Origin: Microbacterium sp. H1-D42
GTDB taxonomy: Bacteria > Actinomycetota > Actinomycetes > Actinomycetales > Microbacteriaceae
Direction of reading: 5' to 3'
Assembly (NCBI RefSeq): GCF_022637555.1
Contig: NZ_CP093342.1
Span: forward strand, 1,364,001-1,428,000
Length of the DNA stretch: 64,000 nt
The position numbers and the translations under genes were made by a program. Under the pieces are notes generated by a model, which was not told the DNA's origin, did not search any database, and worked only from the letters and a program-made list of their open reading frames with translations. Numbering within the stretch: position 1 is the first letter of the stretch; each line of letters opens with the position of its first letter. Below are positions 26,663-35,688 of this stretch, one piece after another.

Positions 26663-27103
26663 TTAGAGCTTGCGCAGGGCGTCCTCAGCGGCGACCCAGG
26701 CCAGCATCGCGCACTTCACCCTGGCGACGTACTTCGAGACGCCGCCGAGTGCTGCGGCGTCGCCGAGCAGCTCAGGGTCCGGCTCGATCTTCCCGCGCGA
26801 GCGCATCGCCTCGCGGAACACGGCGATGCGGTGCTCGACATCGGCCACAGGCAGTCCTTCCACGAGCTCGGCGAACAGCGACGCGGACGCCTGTGAGATC
26901 GCGCAGCCGTGTCCCTCCCAGGCCACGGCCTCGATCGTGCCGTCGGGAGCCGCGTGCATCTGCAGCGTGATCTCGTCGCCGCAGGTCGGGTTCAGCTGGT
27001 GCGACTGCGATGGGACCGCATCGCGCAGACCGAAGCCGTGCGGCGTGCGGGAGTGATCGAGGATCAGCTCCTGATAGAGCCCCTGCAGATCTGACGAGGT
27101 CAT
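26663..27103 (-). CDS. sufU: SufU-type iron-sulfur cluster assembly protein
   Basis: A 146-residue NifU-N/IscU-like protein. The three conserved cysteines appear in NPTCGDEITLQM, GHGCAISQAS and VKCAMLAW, with the Asp of the first motif typical of zinc-bound SufU, which accepts sulfur from SufS. Its ATG overlaps the sufS stop (TGATG), so the two are translated as a pair. The sufBCD genes are not in this window. Confidence 0.93.
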   Translation of the reverse strand: MTSSDLQGLYQELILDHSRTPHGFGLRDAVPSQSHQLNPTCGDEITLQMHAAPDGTIEAVAWEGHGCAISQASASLFAELVEGLPVADVEHRIAVFREAMRSRGKIEPDPELLGDAAALGGVSKYVARVKCAMLAWVAAEDALRKL

Positions 27104-28401
27104 CAGGCCCTCCTGAAGAAGTCGATGGTGCGGGCGACACCGTCGATCGCAGCATCCACCTCGTCCCTGGTGGTGTAGAGATAGGTGCTGATCCGCGTCG
27201 ACGCGGTGACGCCGAGGCGGCGATGAAGCGGTTGAGCGCAGTGGTGCCCTACGCGCACGGCGATGCCGGCGTCGTCGAGGAACTGTCCGACGTCGTGGGA
27301 GTGGATGCCCGTGACATCGAAACTGGCAAGACCCACTCGGGGCAGGCCGATCCCGGCGCCGAGCACCCGAACGCCATCGATCGCCGACAGCCGGTCGACC
27401 AGGTGCGCGCCGAGCTCGGCCTCGTGAGCTGCGATCCTGGGCATCCCGACGTTCTGCAGGTAGCGCACGGCCGCGGCCAGCGCGACCGCCTGCGACACCT
27501 TCTGGGTGCCGGCCTCGAAGCGCTGCGGCGGCGGCAGGTACTCCGCTTCGGTGGTCGTGACGGTGGTGATCATCGACCCGCCGGTGAGGAACGGCGGCAT
27601 GATCTCGAGCAGCTCGCGGCGACCGTACAATGCGCCGATGCCGGTGGGGCCGAGCATCTTGTGGCCGGAGAGCACAGCGAAGTCGACGTCGAGAGCGCGC
27701 ACGTCGAGCGGCAGGTGCGGGGCGGACTGGCAGGCGTCGAGCAGCACCAGCGCGCCGACCTCGCGCGCGAGCGCCACGATCTTCTCGACGGGGTTGATCA
27801 CGCCGAGCACGTTGGACACGTGGGTCACAGCGACGAGGCGGGCGCGGGGCCCGATCAGCTCGGCTGCGACGTCGAGACGCAGTGCGCCGTCGTCATCGAG
27901 CGGGATCACCCGCAGTGTCGCGCCGGTGCGGGCGGCGAGCTCCTGCCAGGGGATCAGATTGGCGTGATGCTCCATCTCGGTGGTGACGATCTCGTCGCCG
28001 GGGCCGAGGCGCAGCCGGTCGGCCTCCGGCCCGCCACGGCCTGCCGAGGCGTTCGAGAGCGAGTACGCGACGAGGTTCACTGCCTCGGTGGCGTTCGAGG
28101 TCCAGACGATCTCGTCATCGTCGGCGCCGATGAAGCCCGCCAGCGCCGACCGCGCGTCCTCGAAGACCTCGGTCGCCTCGCCGGCGAGCGTGTGGGCTCC
28201 GCGGTGCACGGCGGCGTTCATCGTCGTCGCGAAATCACGCTCCGCATCGAGCACGGCGAACGGACGCTGCGAGGTCGCCCCGGAGTCGAGATAGACGAGG
28301 GGATGCCCGTTCACCTGCGTCTGCAGGATGGGGAAGTCCTCGCGCAGGCGGAGGATCTCCGCCTCGCTCAGGGAAGCCGGGGTCACGGCAGCGGTTGTCA
28401 T
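27103..28401 (-). CDS. sufS: Cysteine desulfurase SufS
   Basis: A 432-residue PLP enzyme. The PLP lysine is in VLSGHKMLGPTGIG, the aspartate contacting the cofactor in LVLLDACQSAPH, and the active-site cysteine in RVGHHCAQPLH. It takes sulfur from cysteine and passes it to SufU for Fe-S cluster building. It is coupled to sufU downstream and sits 58 bases after the kinase gene, so partial read-through from pknB is possible. Confidence 0.94.
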   Translation of the reverse strand: MTTAAVTPASLSEAEILRLREDFPILQTQVNGHPLVYLDSGATSQRPFAVLDAERDFATTMNAAVHRGAHTLAGEATEVFEDARSALAGFIGADDDEIVWTSNATEAVNLVAYSLSNASAGRGGPEADRLRLGPGDEIVTTEMEHHANLIPWQELAARTGATLRVIPLDDDGALRLDVAAELIGPRARLVAVTHVSNVLGVINPVEKIVALAREVGALVLLDACQSAPHLPLDVRALDVDFAVLSGHKMLGPTGIGALYGRRELLEIMPPFLTGGSMITTVTTTEAEYLPPPQRFEAGTQKVSQAVALAAAVRYLQNVGMPRIAAHEAELGAHLVDRLSAIDGVRVLGAGIGLPRVGLASFDVTGIHSHDVGQFLDDAGIAVRVGHHCAQPLHRRLGVTASTRISTYLYTTRDEVDAAIDGVARTIDFFRRA

Positions 28402-28459
28402 GCTTCTAGCCTCTCATCCGGCGGGAGGTCCGGATTCGGGTGGGCCTGGGAAAAAGTGG

Positions 28460-30397
28460 TCAGCCGCTGAGCTGGATCGTGAGCTTGACCTTGCCGCCGC
28501 GCGGCAGGGTTCCGTCGGCAGGGTCCTGCCCGATCACGGTCATCGTGTCGCTGAGGCCAGGCAGATCGCCCCATCCTGGGTAGTCAGCGGTGAGTCCGAC
28601 CTCCTCGATCTTCGTCTTGGCTTCGTTGAGCGACATGCCGACGACCTGCGGCACGTCGATGGGCTGCGGTCCCTTCGAGACGGTGAGTGTGATCGCGTCG
28701 CCGGGGCGCCAGCTCCCGCCGCCTGGGCGCTCCGTGCTCTGGCTGATGACGCTGCCCTTCTCGACTGTCTCGCTCCAGTCCTCTGGCTTCTCCTCCGCGA
28801 CGTTCAGGCCGACGTCCTTGAGCGCCTTCTCAGCCTTCTTGAGTGATTCACCGGTGACGTCGGGAACCGGCCCGAGCGACATCTGGATGAGGGCGGTGTC
28901 GTCCTCGAAGACGTCGCACCCGGTGCCGCACGGGTAGTTCTCGTCGCTGCCGCGCGGGGTGATCCGCACGTTCAGCACGAGGTCTCTGTCGAGATCGGCG
29001 AAGTAGCTCTGGGTCTCATCCTCGACGTTGACATTGTTCGCCGTCAGGATGTCCCGCACCTCCTGCTCGGTCTTCCCACCCAAGTGCTCGAGCGTGTGCT
29101 GCGCGGGCCCTGTCGACACCATGAGGGTGACGGTGCTGTCCTGCTCGACGCGCTCTCCGGCTGCCGGCGTCGACTCGATGACGTCGCCCTTGTCGACGTC
29201 GACTGATGCCTTCTCGCTCTTCTTCGGGACGAGGCCTTCCGCGGTGATCGCGGCGGCCGCCTTCTCGTAGGTAAGTCCCGAGACGGATGGCACTGAGATC
29301 AGCGAGCCAGGCCCCGACCCGAACCACCAGCCGACACCGCCAGCGATGACCGCGAGCAGCAGCACGAGGGAGAGCAGCAGTGCGCCGCGCGCGCGACGAC
29401 GCGAGGTGCGCTTGCGGAGGCGGGTGGCGTTGTCGGCGCCGACTGCGGCATCCTCGGTGTGCTCGGCGGTCACGATCCCGGGGAGGATCTTGGTCACGGC
29501 GCCGGAGTCGGAGTGGCGCGTCTGCACCGCCGTCGCGGTGACGACGGGCGCTACGCCGAGGTCTCGCTCGATCTCGCGCAGGCGCTCGAGCATCGCCCCG
29601 GCATCCAGCGGGCGCTCCTCTGGCGACTTCTCGGTGGCCCACAGCACCAGCTCGTCGAGCGGCTCGGGCACACCTGGATTGCGGATGCTCGGTCGTGGCA
29701 CCTGCTCGGTGGCGTGCTGGAAGGCGATCTGCATCGGCTGCTCGCCCTTGTACGGCTGCTCGCCGACGAGCATCTCGTACAACATGATGCCCAGCGCATA
29801 GATGTCGCTGCGGGCGTCTGCGGTGCCACGGGTGACGAGCTCAGGGGCGAGGTAGGCGATCGTGCCAAGCAGCTGCGCACCGGTCGCGGTGTTCGCCGTG
29901 GTGGCTCGCGCCAGCCCGAAGTCGCCGATCTTGATCCGCCCATCCTCGGCCAGCAGCACGTTCTCCGGCTTGACGTCGCGGTGCACGATGCCTGCGGCAT
30001 GTGCGGCGGCGAGGCCGGACAGGATCGCGTCCATGATCGTGATGGTCTGCGTGATCGTCAGGCGCTTCTGCTCGCGCATCAGCTCGCGCAGCGTGATGCC
30101 CGGCAGGTACTCCATCACCAGGTAGGCCAGCTCGCCGTCCTGCCCCTGGTCGAAGACGTTGACCACATGCGGATCTGCGAGACGCGCTGCCGCGCGTGCC
30201 TCTTGGATGAAGCGAGTCTGGAACGCCGAGTCATCGCTGAGGTGCGCGTGCATCACCTTGAGGGCGATGCGCCGCTCCAGGCGCATGTCGGTGGCGACGT
30301 AGACCGTTGCCATGCCGCCCCGCGCGATACGGGCTCGCACCCGGTATCGACCGTCGACAAGCCGCCCGATGAGAGGGTCGGCCTGCGGAGTGCTCAC
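28460..30397 (-). CDS. PASTA-domain Ser/Thr protein kinase (PknB/PknL type)
   Basis: A 645-residue membrane kinase. Kinase domain at about 14-280: glycine loop ARGGMATVY, ATP lysine IALKV (Lys47), catalytic HRDVKPEN (Asp141), DFG at 159-161, and a TANTATG activation loop with Thr targets. One membrane helix (about 338-359) leads to four extracellular PASTA repeats that bind peptidoglycan fragments. The second repeat contains a CGTGC pair. Neighbours (aroG, the Rv2175c-like gene, polyprenyl synthase) match the mycobacterial pknL locus, so PknL is the best counterpart, though mycobacterial PknL lacks a full PASTA set. Start GTG has TAGACT six bases upstream. Confidence 0.93.
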   Translation of the reverse strand: MSTPQADPLIGRLVDGRYRVRARIARGGMATVYVATDMRLERRIALKVMHAHLSDDSAFQTRFIQEARAAARLADPHVVNVFDQGQDGELAYLVMEYLPGITLRELMREQKRLTITQTITIMDAILSGLAAAHAAGIVHRDVKPENVLLAEDGRIKIGDFGLARATTANTATGAQLLGTIAYLAPELVTRGTADARSDIYALGIMLYEMLVGEQPYKGEQPMQIAFQHATEQVPRPSIRNPGVPEPLDELVLWATEKSPEERPLDAGAMLERLREIERDLGVAPVVTATAVQTRHSDSGAVTKILPGIVTAEHTEDAAVGADNATRLRKRTSRRRARGALLLSLVLLLAVIAGGVGWWFGSGPGSLISVPSVSGLTYEKAAAAITAEGLVPKKSEKASVDVDKGDVIESTPAAGERVEQDSTVTLMVSTGPAQHTLEHLGGKTEQEVRDILTANNVNVEDETQSYFADLDRDLVLNVRITPRGSDENYPCGTGCDVFEDDTALIQMSLGPVPDVTGESLKKAEKALKDVGLNVAEEKPEDWSETVEKGSVISQSTERPGGGSWRPGDAITLTVSKGPQPIDVPQVVGMSLNEAKTKIEEVGLTADYPGWGDLPGLSDTMTVIGQDPADGTLPRGGKVKLTIQLSG

Positions 30398-30403
30398 AGG
30401 GAA

Positions 30404-30409
30404 AGTCTA
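30404..30409 (-). promoter_or_regulatory. -10 element of the PASTA kinase gene
   Basis: Minus-strand TAGACT ends six bases before the GTG at 30397. Confidence 0.45.
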
Positions 30410-30496
30410 TGAAGAACCGGCTGTGAGGCCGGGCAACGGCGCACCTCTGAGAGGTTTCGATCCGGTGACGATGGGGATGTCATCGGCGTGTCGTGC

Positions 30497-31897
30497 TCAG
30501 AGGGTCGCGAGCCAGCGCTGCGCCTGCTGCTCCCACTGGCCGTAGCGATCGGGATAGGCGGAGATCTGCACGGCCTGAGCCGCGCCGGTGAAGGACATGC
30601 TCTGCCAGCCCGCGATGTCGAGCAGGCCGCGCGTGGTGCGGCCGTTGGGATCCTTGGCTCCGCCGTAGAAGAGTCGGATGCTGCGATCGGCGTCCGTGAG
30701 CTGAGCGGCGGTGCCCCAGCCCTGGCTCGGCCGCTGCTGGAACAGTCCGACCGAATCGCGGTCGCCGTGGTCGAGGTTGCGCATGGAGGATTCCACCATC
30801 GCAGTGGCGAGGGCGATCGCGATGCCGCGATCGGACACGCCGAGCTCTCGACCGATGCGGATGATGTGCACGGCGTGCGCCTTCTGCGTCGCATCCAGCG
30901 ATGCGAACCGCTGTGACGATTCCGGTGCGGTCAGTCGAAGCGTCTGTCCGGGGTAGATGATGCTTCCGCTGCTGAGCCCGTTGGCGCTCAGCAGCACGCT
31001 CACCGTGGTGCCGTACTTCGTCGCGATCCCGAACAGCGTGTCGCCGGCCGCCACCTTGTGCGTCTTCGGCTTCGCGGCAGGTGCTGCCGGAGCGGTGGAC
31101 GGCTTCGAGGCGGGGGCCGCGGACTTTCCACCGACTCGCAGCTTCTGTCCTGGGTAGATCACCGCCGAGCTCTTCAGCCCATTGGCGGCGATGATGGCAG
31201 CGACAGAGGTCTTGTACTTCGTGGCGATGCCGTAGACGGTCTCACCCCGTACGACCGTGTGCGTCGCACCGGATGCCGGTGTCGTCGACGGTCTGGTCGC
31301 GGGTGCACTCGGCTTGGAGGCCGGTACGGACGCGTTTCCGTCGAGACGCAGTTTCTGGCCGGGGTAGATCGTCGCGGCTCCGCTCAGTCCGTTTGCGGCG
31401 GTGATGGCGGCGACGGAGGTCTTGTACTTCTTGGCGATCCCGTAGACGGTGTCGCCGCGAACGACGGTGTGCGTCCGAGCGGAAGTGGGGGTGGCTGCCG
31501 GCCTGGCAGGGGGCGCGGAGGCGGATGCCGCGGACAGTCGCAGCTTCTGACCGGGGTAGATCACCGATCGCCAGGTCAACTCGTTCCATGCGAGCACGTC
31601 GGCCGTGCGCAGTCCGTGCCGTGCGGCGATCGCGCCGACGGTGTCGCCGGCCCTGACCGTATAGGTCTGCACACGGGTGGCGGCGGCGGCGCGGATGGTG
31701 CCGACGGGCTTCGCCGAGGTCGGAACGGCCAGACGATGCAGTTCTCCGGTCTTGGCGGCGGCGTTCGCCGGCGTCTCCGCCTCGGCCGGTGCGACGGTCA
31801 GTACGGCGGCCAGAGTGCCGACGACGGCAGCCGGTGCAGCGAGTCGCACCGAGTGGGCGTGCATACGTGTGCTGGCACGGGTCGAGCGAGTGCGCAT
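30497..31897 (-). CDS. Secreted four-LysM protein with a C-terminal transglycosylase-like domain
   Basis: A 466-residue secreted protein. A signal peptide (basic MRTRSTRASTRMHAHSVRL, hydrophobic core, AEA cleavage) is followed by four LysM repeats of the form H-V-x-x-GDT(V/L)-x-x-IA...YPGQKLRL, separated by Ala/Pro/Ser linkers. The C-terminal 130 residues contain ATAMVESSMRNLDHGDRDS and VGLFQQRPSQGWGT, a lysozyme-like goose/SLT fold with a Glu in the catalytic position. It should bind and possibly cut peptidoglycan. ATG 31897 is preferred over 31906 because AGGGGGA then has normal spacing. It lies next to a PASTA kinase, a second peptidoglycan-binding protein. Confidence 0.85.
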   Translation of the reverse strand: MRTRSTRASTRMHAHSVRLAAPAAVVGTLAAVLTVAPAEAETPANAAAKTGELHRLAVPTSAKPVGTIRAAAATRVQTYTVRAGDTVGAIAARHGLRTADVLAWNELTWRSVIYPGQKLRLSAASASAPPARPAATPTSARTHTVVRGDTVYGIAKKYKTSVAAITAANGLSGAATIYPGQKLRLDGNASVPASKPSAPATRPSTTPASGATHTVVRGETVYGIATKYKTSVAAIIAANGLKSSAVIYPGQKLRVGGKSAAPASKPSTAPAAPAAKPKTHKVAAGDTLFGIATKYGTTVSVLLSANGLSSGSIIYPGQTLRLTAPESSQRFASLDATQKAHAVHIIRIGRELGVSDRGIAIALATAMVESSMRNLDHGDRDSVGLFQQRPSQGWGTAAQLTDADRSIRLFYGGAKDPNGRTTRGLLDIAGWQSMSFTGAAQAVQISAYPDRYGQWEQQAQRWLATL

Positions 31898-32033
31898 ATC
31901 AATCATTCCCCCTGATTCACTGAAGACACGCTGACACGGTTGTATACCGTTGTCAACTGAAGTGGCAGATGTGACGGAAGTTGTTCATGAGGATCGACAA
32001 ATTGCGCACCGCCGGGGATGAGATAGTGGAGGG

Positions 32034-32378
32034 GTGTCTGAGACTGCCCCTGATTCCACCGCCTGGCTGACGATCCCCGACCTCGTCGAGGCGCTCGGCG
32101 AGACGCCCGGTCGCGTACGTCGACTGATCGATGAGCGCTACCTGATCGGGTCGCGCCGCAACGGCGCCTTCGCAGTGCCGGCGGTGTTCATCGTGGACGG
32201 GCACCCGCTTCCGTCTCTGCGCGGCACGGTGATCGTGCTGCACGACGCCGCCTTCTCGGATGACGAGATCATCGACTGGATGCTGGCCGAGGAGGAGTCC
32301 CTTGGCCGATCGCCGATCGCGGCGCTGCTCGCCGGACACAAGAGTGAGGTCCGGCGCGTCGCACGCGCCCTCGCGTAA
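32034..32378 (+). CDS. Rv2175c family DNA-binding protein
   Basis: A 114-residue protein with an N-terminal winged-helix-like region (WLTIPDLVEALGETPGRVRR LIDERYLIG) and a C-terminal part ending in GHKSEVRRVARALA. It matches the Rv2175c family, a DNA-binding protein that in M. tuberculosis is phosphorylated by the neighbouring PknL. The kinase is two genes away here. The GTG start follows GGAGGGG. It is divergent from the LysM gene. Confidence 0.8.
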   Translation: MSETAPDSTAWLTIPDLVEALGETPGRVRRLIDERYLIGSRRNGAFAVPAVFIVDGHPLPSLRGTVIVLHDAAFSDDEIIDWMLAEEESLGRSPIAALLAGHKSEVRRVARALA

Positions 32379-32429
32379 GCCCTCGGCGCCCGAGTCCTCG
32401 AAGCCTGAGTTCTCGGAGCCTCTGCGTGC

Positions 32430-33500
32430 TCAGGCGGATCGAGCGATGGCTGCTGCTGCCAGCTCGCCAAGGGCTGCCTCGGCCTGCCGGTCGAGGTCTG
32501 CTGTCTTCAGTGCGCGCTCGGCCTCGGCGGTGTAGCCGTCGATCATCGTCTCCACGTGCGCCAGCGCCCCGCTTGATCGGATCATGTGCTGCAGGGTCTC
32601 GACCTCATCGGGGGAGAGGTCCTGGTCGCCGATCCCGGCATCCAAGCGGCGTCGCTCCTCAGTGGAGAGGCGCTCGCGCGCGACCGCGATCAGTGCTGTG
32701 CGCTTGCCCTCCCGAAGATCATCGCCTGCCGGCTTGCCGGTGAGCGCCGAGTCGCCGAACACTCCGAGCACGTCGTCACGCAACTGGAACGCCATGCCAA
32801 CCGGGTGTCCGAATGCGCGCAGCTCCGACAGCGCACGATCGTCGGCGCCGCCGAGTGTGGCCCCGAGCACGATCGGCTCCTCGACGCTGTAGCGGGCCGA
32901 CTTCAGCGATGCGACGCGCAGCGCGCGCTCGAGCAGGACTGCGGGCGGGCTGACGCTCCACGCCGATTCCTCGGTGATGTCGAGCATCTGCCCGACCGTG
33001 ACGTCCCGGCGCATCCGCGCGTACTCGGCGCGGGTTGCCGCCGCGTGCGGGTGGGCACCCAGCGACTCCTCCAGCAGATCGTCGCTCCAGGCGACGAGCA
33101 GATCGCCGAGCAGCACGGCCGAGGATCGACCGAACGCCGCGGCGTCACCATGCCAGCCCGCCCGGCGATGGGCGGCCTCCAGGGCGCGGTGCGAGGCGGG
33201 CCTGCCGCGGCGGGTGTCGGAGTTGTCGATCAGATCGTCGTGCACCAGCGCGGCCGATTGGAAGACCTCAAGCGCGGCGGCGAGACCCCAGAGCGGGTCT
33301 CCTGCAGGAGAGTCGGATGCTGCCAGCCAGCCGGCGTGGCAGAAGCGGGCACGCAGTCGCTTTCCGCCCTCCAGAGTGTCGGCAGCGGCGTCGAGGAACA
33401 GCACGGCATCAGGGCCGTACTCGGCGCTGCGTGACCGGATCTCGGCGAGGAACAGGTCGAGGCGTGCGGCGACGGCGTCGATCACGAACGAAGAGGACAC
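32430..33500 (-). CDS. Polyprenyl (geranylgeranyl-type) diphosphate synthase
   Basis: A 356-residue trans-prenyltransferase. The first aspartate-rich motif is in LVHDDLIDNSDTRRGRP and the second in FQLRDDVLGVFGD. The segment GGKRLRARFCHAG binds isopentenyl diphosphate. It builds C15-C20 or longer prenyl diphosphates for carotenoids, menaquinone or lipid carriers. Two small Ala residues before the first motif do not fix chain length. In mycobacteria the homologue idsA2 occupies the same spot. GTG 33500 has a TAGGCT box seven bases upstream; a longer in-frame extension is less likely. Confidence 0.88.
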   Translation of the reverse strand: MSSSFVIDAVAARLDLFLAEIRSRSAEYGPDAVLFLDAAADTLEGGKRLRARFCHAGWLAASDSPAGDPLWGLAAALEVFQSAALVHDDLIDNSDTRRGRPASHRALEAAHRRAGWHGDAAAFGRSSAVLLGDLLVAWSDDLLEESLGAHPHAAATRAEYARMRRDVTVGQMLDITEESAWSVSPPAVLLERALRVASLKSARYSVEEPIVLGATLGGADDRALSELRAFGHPVGMAFQLRDDVLGVFGDSALTGKPAGDDLREGKRTALIAVARERLSTEERRRLDAGIGDQDLSPDEVETLQHMIRSSGALAHVETMIDGYTAEAERALKTADLDRQAEAALGELAAAAIARSA

Positions 33501-33507
33501 GATTCCC

Positions 33508-33513
33508 AGCCTA
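33508..33513 (-). promoter_or_regulatory. -10 element of the polyprenyl synthase gene
   Basis: Minus-strand TAGGCT ends seven bases before the GTG at 33500. Confidence 0.45.
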
Positions 33514-33562
33514 GATGCAGAAATCCGCACCTGCCTGGCTAGCCGACCGCCCCGCACGCGGG

Positions 33563-33568
33563 TAGACT
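33563..33568 (+). promoter_or_regulatory. -10 element of the DUF3040 gene
   Basis: TAGACT lies 27 bases before the ATG at 33596, with GAGGGGG in between, so this message has a short leader with a ribosome site. Confidence 0.45.
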
Positions 33569-33595
33569 GATGGCACCGAACCGAGGGGGTTGGAC

Positions 33596-33985
33596 ATGCC
33601 TCTTTCCGAACAAGAGCAGCGCATGCTCGATGAGATGGAACGTCATCTCCTGCAGCACGACGCAGACGTGGTCAGCGCGCCGTCAGGCGACCGTGCGCTG
33701 AGCTATCGAAACCTGGTCTATGGGGCCGTGCTGCTGCTCGTCGGCGTCGGCGGTCTCGTGGCAGCTGTCGCCCTCGGCTCAGTGCTGGGGCCCGTTGGCA
33801 GCATCATCATCGGCGTCGTCGCATTCCTTGCGATGCTCGGTGGAGTGATCCTCGCCTTCACACCGGTCAAGCGGCCGACCGAGGGGGTCCCGACGGACTC
33901 CTCGCCGCGAAGCGGCAAGCCCCGCGACGCCTCCTTCATGGATCGGATGAACGACCGGTGGGATCGACGTCAGGAAGAACGCTGA
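33596..33985 (+). CDS. DUF3040 membrane protein
   Basis: A 129-residue protein. It starts with the DUF3040 signature MPLSEQEQRMLDEMERHLL and has two membrane helices (about 42-62 and 67-88) and a charged C-terminal tail. The family is found in actinobacteria, usually directly ahead of the dcw cluster (Rv2169c in M. tuberculosis), but its function is unknown. Two terminators follow before mraZ, so it is a separate transcript. Confidence 0.85.
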   Translation: MPLSEQEQRMLDEMERHLLQHDADVVSAPSGDRALSYRNLVYGAVLLLVGVGGLVAAVALGSVLGPVGSIIIGVVAFLAMLGGVILAFTPVKRPTEGVPTDSSPRSGKPRDASFMDRMNDRWDRRQEER

Positions 33986-34001
33986 TCTGACCTGCTGACT
34001 G

Positions 34002-34030
34002 AGCCCGGATGCTGTGCATCCGGGCTTTTT
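34002..34030 (+). terminator. Rho-independent terminator of the DUF3040 gene
   Basis: AGCCCGGATGC and GCATCCGGGCT form an 11-base perfect stem around TGT, followed by a T run. The stem is built on an inverted pair of the abundant GGATGC/GCATCC motif. Confidence 0.9.
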
Positions 34031-34085
34031 CGTTGTCGCTGACTTTTTCCTCCACTTGCCCTCCACCTTCCGCCACCCCGTGATT

Positions 34086-34106
34086 CCCCGTGATCACGGG
34101 GTTTTT
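34086..34106 (+). terminator. Second terminator-like palindrome before mraZ
   Basis: CCCCGTGATCACGGGG is a perfect 16-base palindrome followed by five T. A half copy (CCCCGTGAT) stands just upstream. It could be a backup terminator or a protein-binding palindrome. Confidence 0.6.
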
Positions 34107-34156
34107 CGTGCGCTTTCCGGGAGGTCGCTGAGAAACCCGAGGAATCTGCACCTAAA

Positions 34157-34182
34157 AGTGGAGTGAAGTGGAGTAAAGTGGT
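34157..34182 (+). promoter_or_regulatory. MraZ-box array in the dcw promoter
   Basis: AAGTGG is repeated three times with an exact 10-base period (34157, 34167, 34177). Such same-face direct repeats upstream of mraZ are the binding sites through which MraZ represses its own operon in other bacteria. The array ends about 40 bases before the mraZ start. Confidence 0.75.
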
Positions 34183-34221
34183 GCGCACCTCGGTTGGCCG
34201 GACCTAGGGGGGTGATGACCG

Positions 34222-34653
34222 GTGCTTTTGGGGACGCATACGCCAAAGCTGGACGACAAGGGACGGGTCATCCTGCCCGCCAAGTTCCGCGAGGACCTGG
34301 CCGGCGGCATCGTCGTCACGAGAGGGCAGGAGCGCTGCCTGTACGTGTTCAGCACGGCCGAGTTCGAGTCCCTGCACGAGCGCATCCGACAGGCACCGCT
34401 CAGCAACAAGCAGGCGCGGGACTTCCTGCGCATGTTCCTCTCCGGCGCGAGCGCCGAGATGCCAGACAGCCAGAACCGGATCACCCTTCCTGCGCACCTG
34501 CGTCAGTACGCGGGGCTGGAGAAGGAACTGGTGGTCACGGGGGTCGGCGCACACGCCGAGATCTGGAACGCCTCTGCATGGAACGCCTACCTGGAGAGCA
34601 ACGAAGAGTCTTACGCCGATCTGGAACAGGAGGTGATTCCCGGATTGTTCTGA
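34222..34653 (+). CDS. mraZ: Transcriptional regulator MraZ
   Basis: A 143-residue protein with the two AbrB-like halves and both DxxxR signatures ([13 protein letters not shown] and [13 protein letters not shown]). MraZ forms a ring that binds spaced GTGG-type repeats and controls the dcw operon; an array of AAGTGG repeats lies just upstream. The GTG start follows AGGGGGG. It is the first gene of the cluster and is followed by rsmH after 96 bases. Confidence 0.96.
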   Translation: MLLGTHTPKLDDKGRVILPAKFREDLAGGIVVTRGQERCLYVFSTAEFESLHERIRQAPLSNKQARDFLRMFLSGASAEMPDSQNRITLPAHLRQYAGLEKELVVTGVGAHAEIWNASAWNAYLESNEESYADLEQEVIPGLF

Positions 34654-34749
34654 CCACGGCTGTGATGCCTCGCCGCTCCGCCCCGACACACTTCCCCGGT
34701 GCCGGGTCGAGCGGAGAGGAATCAGAGCCGGAGGTCAGGGGGGAAGATC

Positions 34750-35688
34750 ATGAGCATTCGCGACATTCACACACCGGTGCTCCTCGAGCGCTGCATCGAG
34801 CTGCTCGCACCAGCGCTGCAGCACGACGGCGCCGTCCTCGTCGACGCGACACTGGGCATGGGCGGGCACTCCGAGGCGTTCCTCGAGCGCTTCGCGAACA
34901 TCCGCCTGATCGGGCTCGACCGCGACACTGACGCGCTGCGCATCGCGGGGGAGCGCCTTGCTCCGTTCGGCGACCGCGTCACGCTCGTGCACACGGTCTA
35001 CGACGAGATCGGGCTGCATGCGCAGGGAGCATCCGCCGTCCTGTTCGACCTCGGCGTCTCCTCACTGCAGCTCGACGAGGCAGAGCGCGGCTTCGCGTAC
35101 TCGAAGGACGCACCTCTGGACATGCGCATGGACCAGACGAAGGGGCGCACGGCGGCGACGATCATCGCCGAGTACAGCGAAGGGCAGCTGCGCCGCATCT
35201 TCGAGCGCTTTGGTGAGGAGAAACTCGCCGGCCGGTACGCCCGCTTCATCGTGCAGGCCCGCGCGGAGCATCCGATCGTCCGCTCCGGAGAACTCGTCGA
35301 CCTTCTCATCGAGGCCACTCCGGCAGCGGCAAAGCGCGCCGGTCACCCCGCGAAGCGGGTGTTCCAGGCACTGCGGATCGAGGTCAACTCTGAGCTGAGC
35401 GTCCTGGCGGACGCGATCCCATCTGCGATGGACGCACTCGCCGTCGGCGGACGAATCGCCGTGATGTCGTATCAGTCTCTGGAGGATCGCCTCGTGAAGC
35501 AGGCGTTCGCTGCGGCATCCGCCTCCACGGCCCCTGCGGGGCTTCCGGTCGAGCTGCCGGAGCACGCACCGCGCTTCAAGGTGCTCACCAAGGGCGCCGA
35601 GCTCGCCGACGACGAGGAGCGCGCCCGCAACCCGCGTGCCATCCCGGTGCGATTGCGCGCCGCAGAGAAGCTGAGGGAGACGGCATGA
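34750..35688 (+). CDS. rsmH: 16S rRNA (cytosine-1402-N4)-methyltransferase RsmH
   Basis: A 312-residue enzyme, formerly MraW. It starts [15 protein letters not shown], with the SAM motif [17 protein letters not shown], the [18 protein letters not shown] block and [14 protein letters not shown]. It methylates C1402 in the ribosomal P site. ATG 34750 has GGGGGGAAG upstream; an in-frame ATG 17 codons earlier lacks conservation. Its stop overlaps the ftsL start (ATGA). Confidence 0.95.
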   Translation: MSIRDIHTPVLLERCIELLAPALQHDGAVLVDATLGMGGHSEAFLERFANIRLIGLDRDTDALRIAGERLAPFGDRVTLVHTVYDEIGLHAQGASAVLFDLGVSSLQLDEAERGFAYSKDAPLDMRMDQTKGRTAATIIAEYSEGQLRRIFERFGEEKLAGRYARFIVQARAEHPIVRSGELVDLLIEATPAAAKRAGHPAKRVFQALRIEVNSELSVLADAIPSAMDALAVGGRIAVMSYQSLEDRLVKQAFAAASASTAPAGLPVELPEHAPRFKVLTKGAELADDEERARNPRAIPVRLRAAEKLRETA

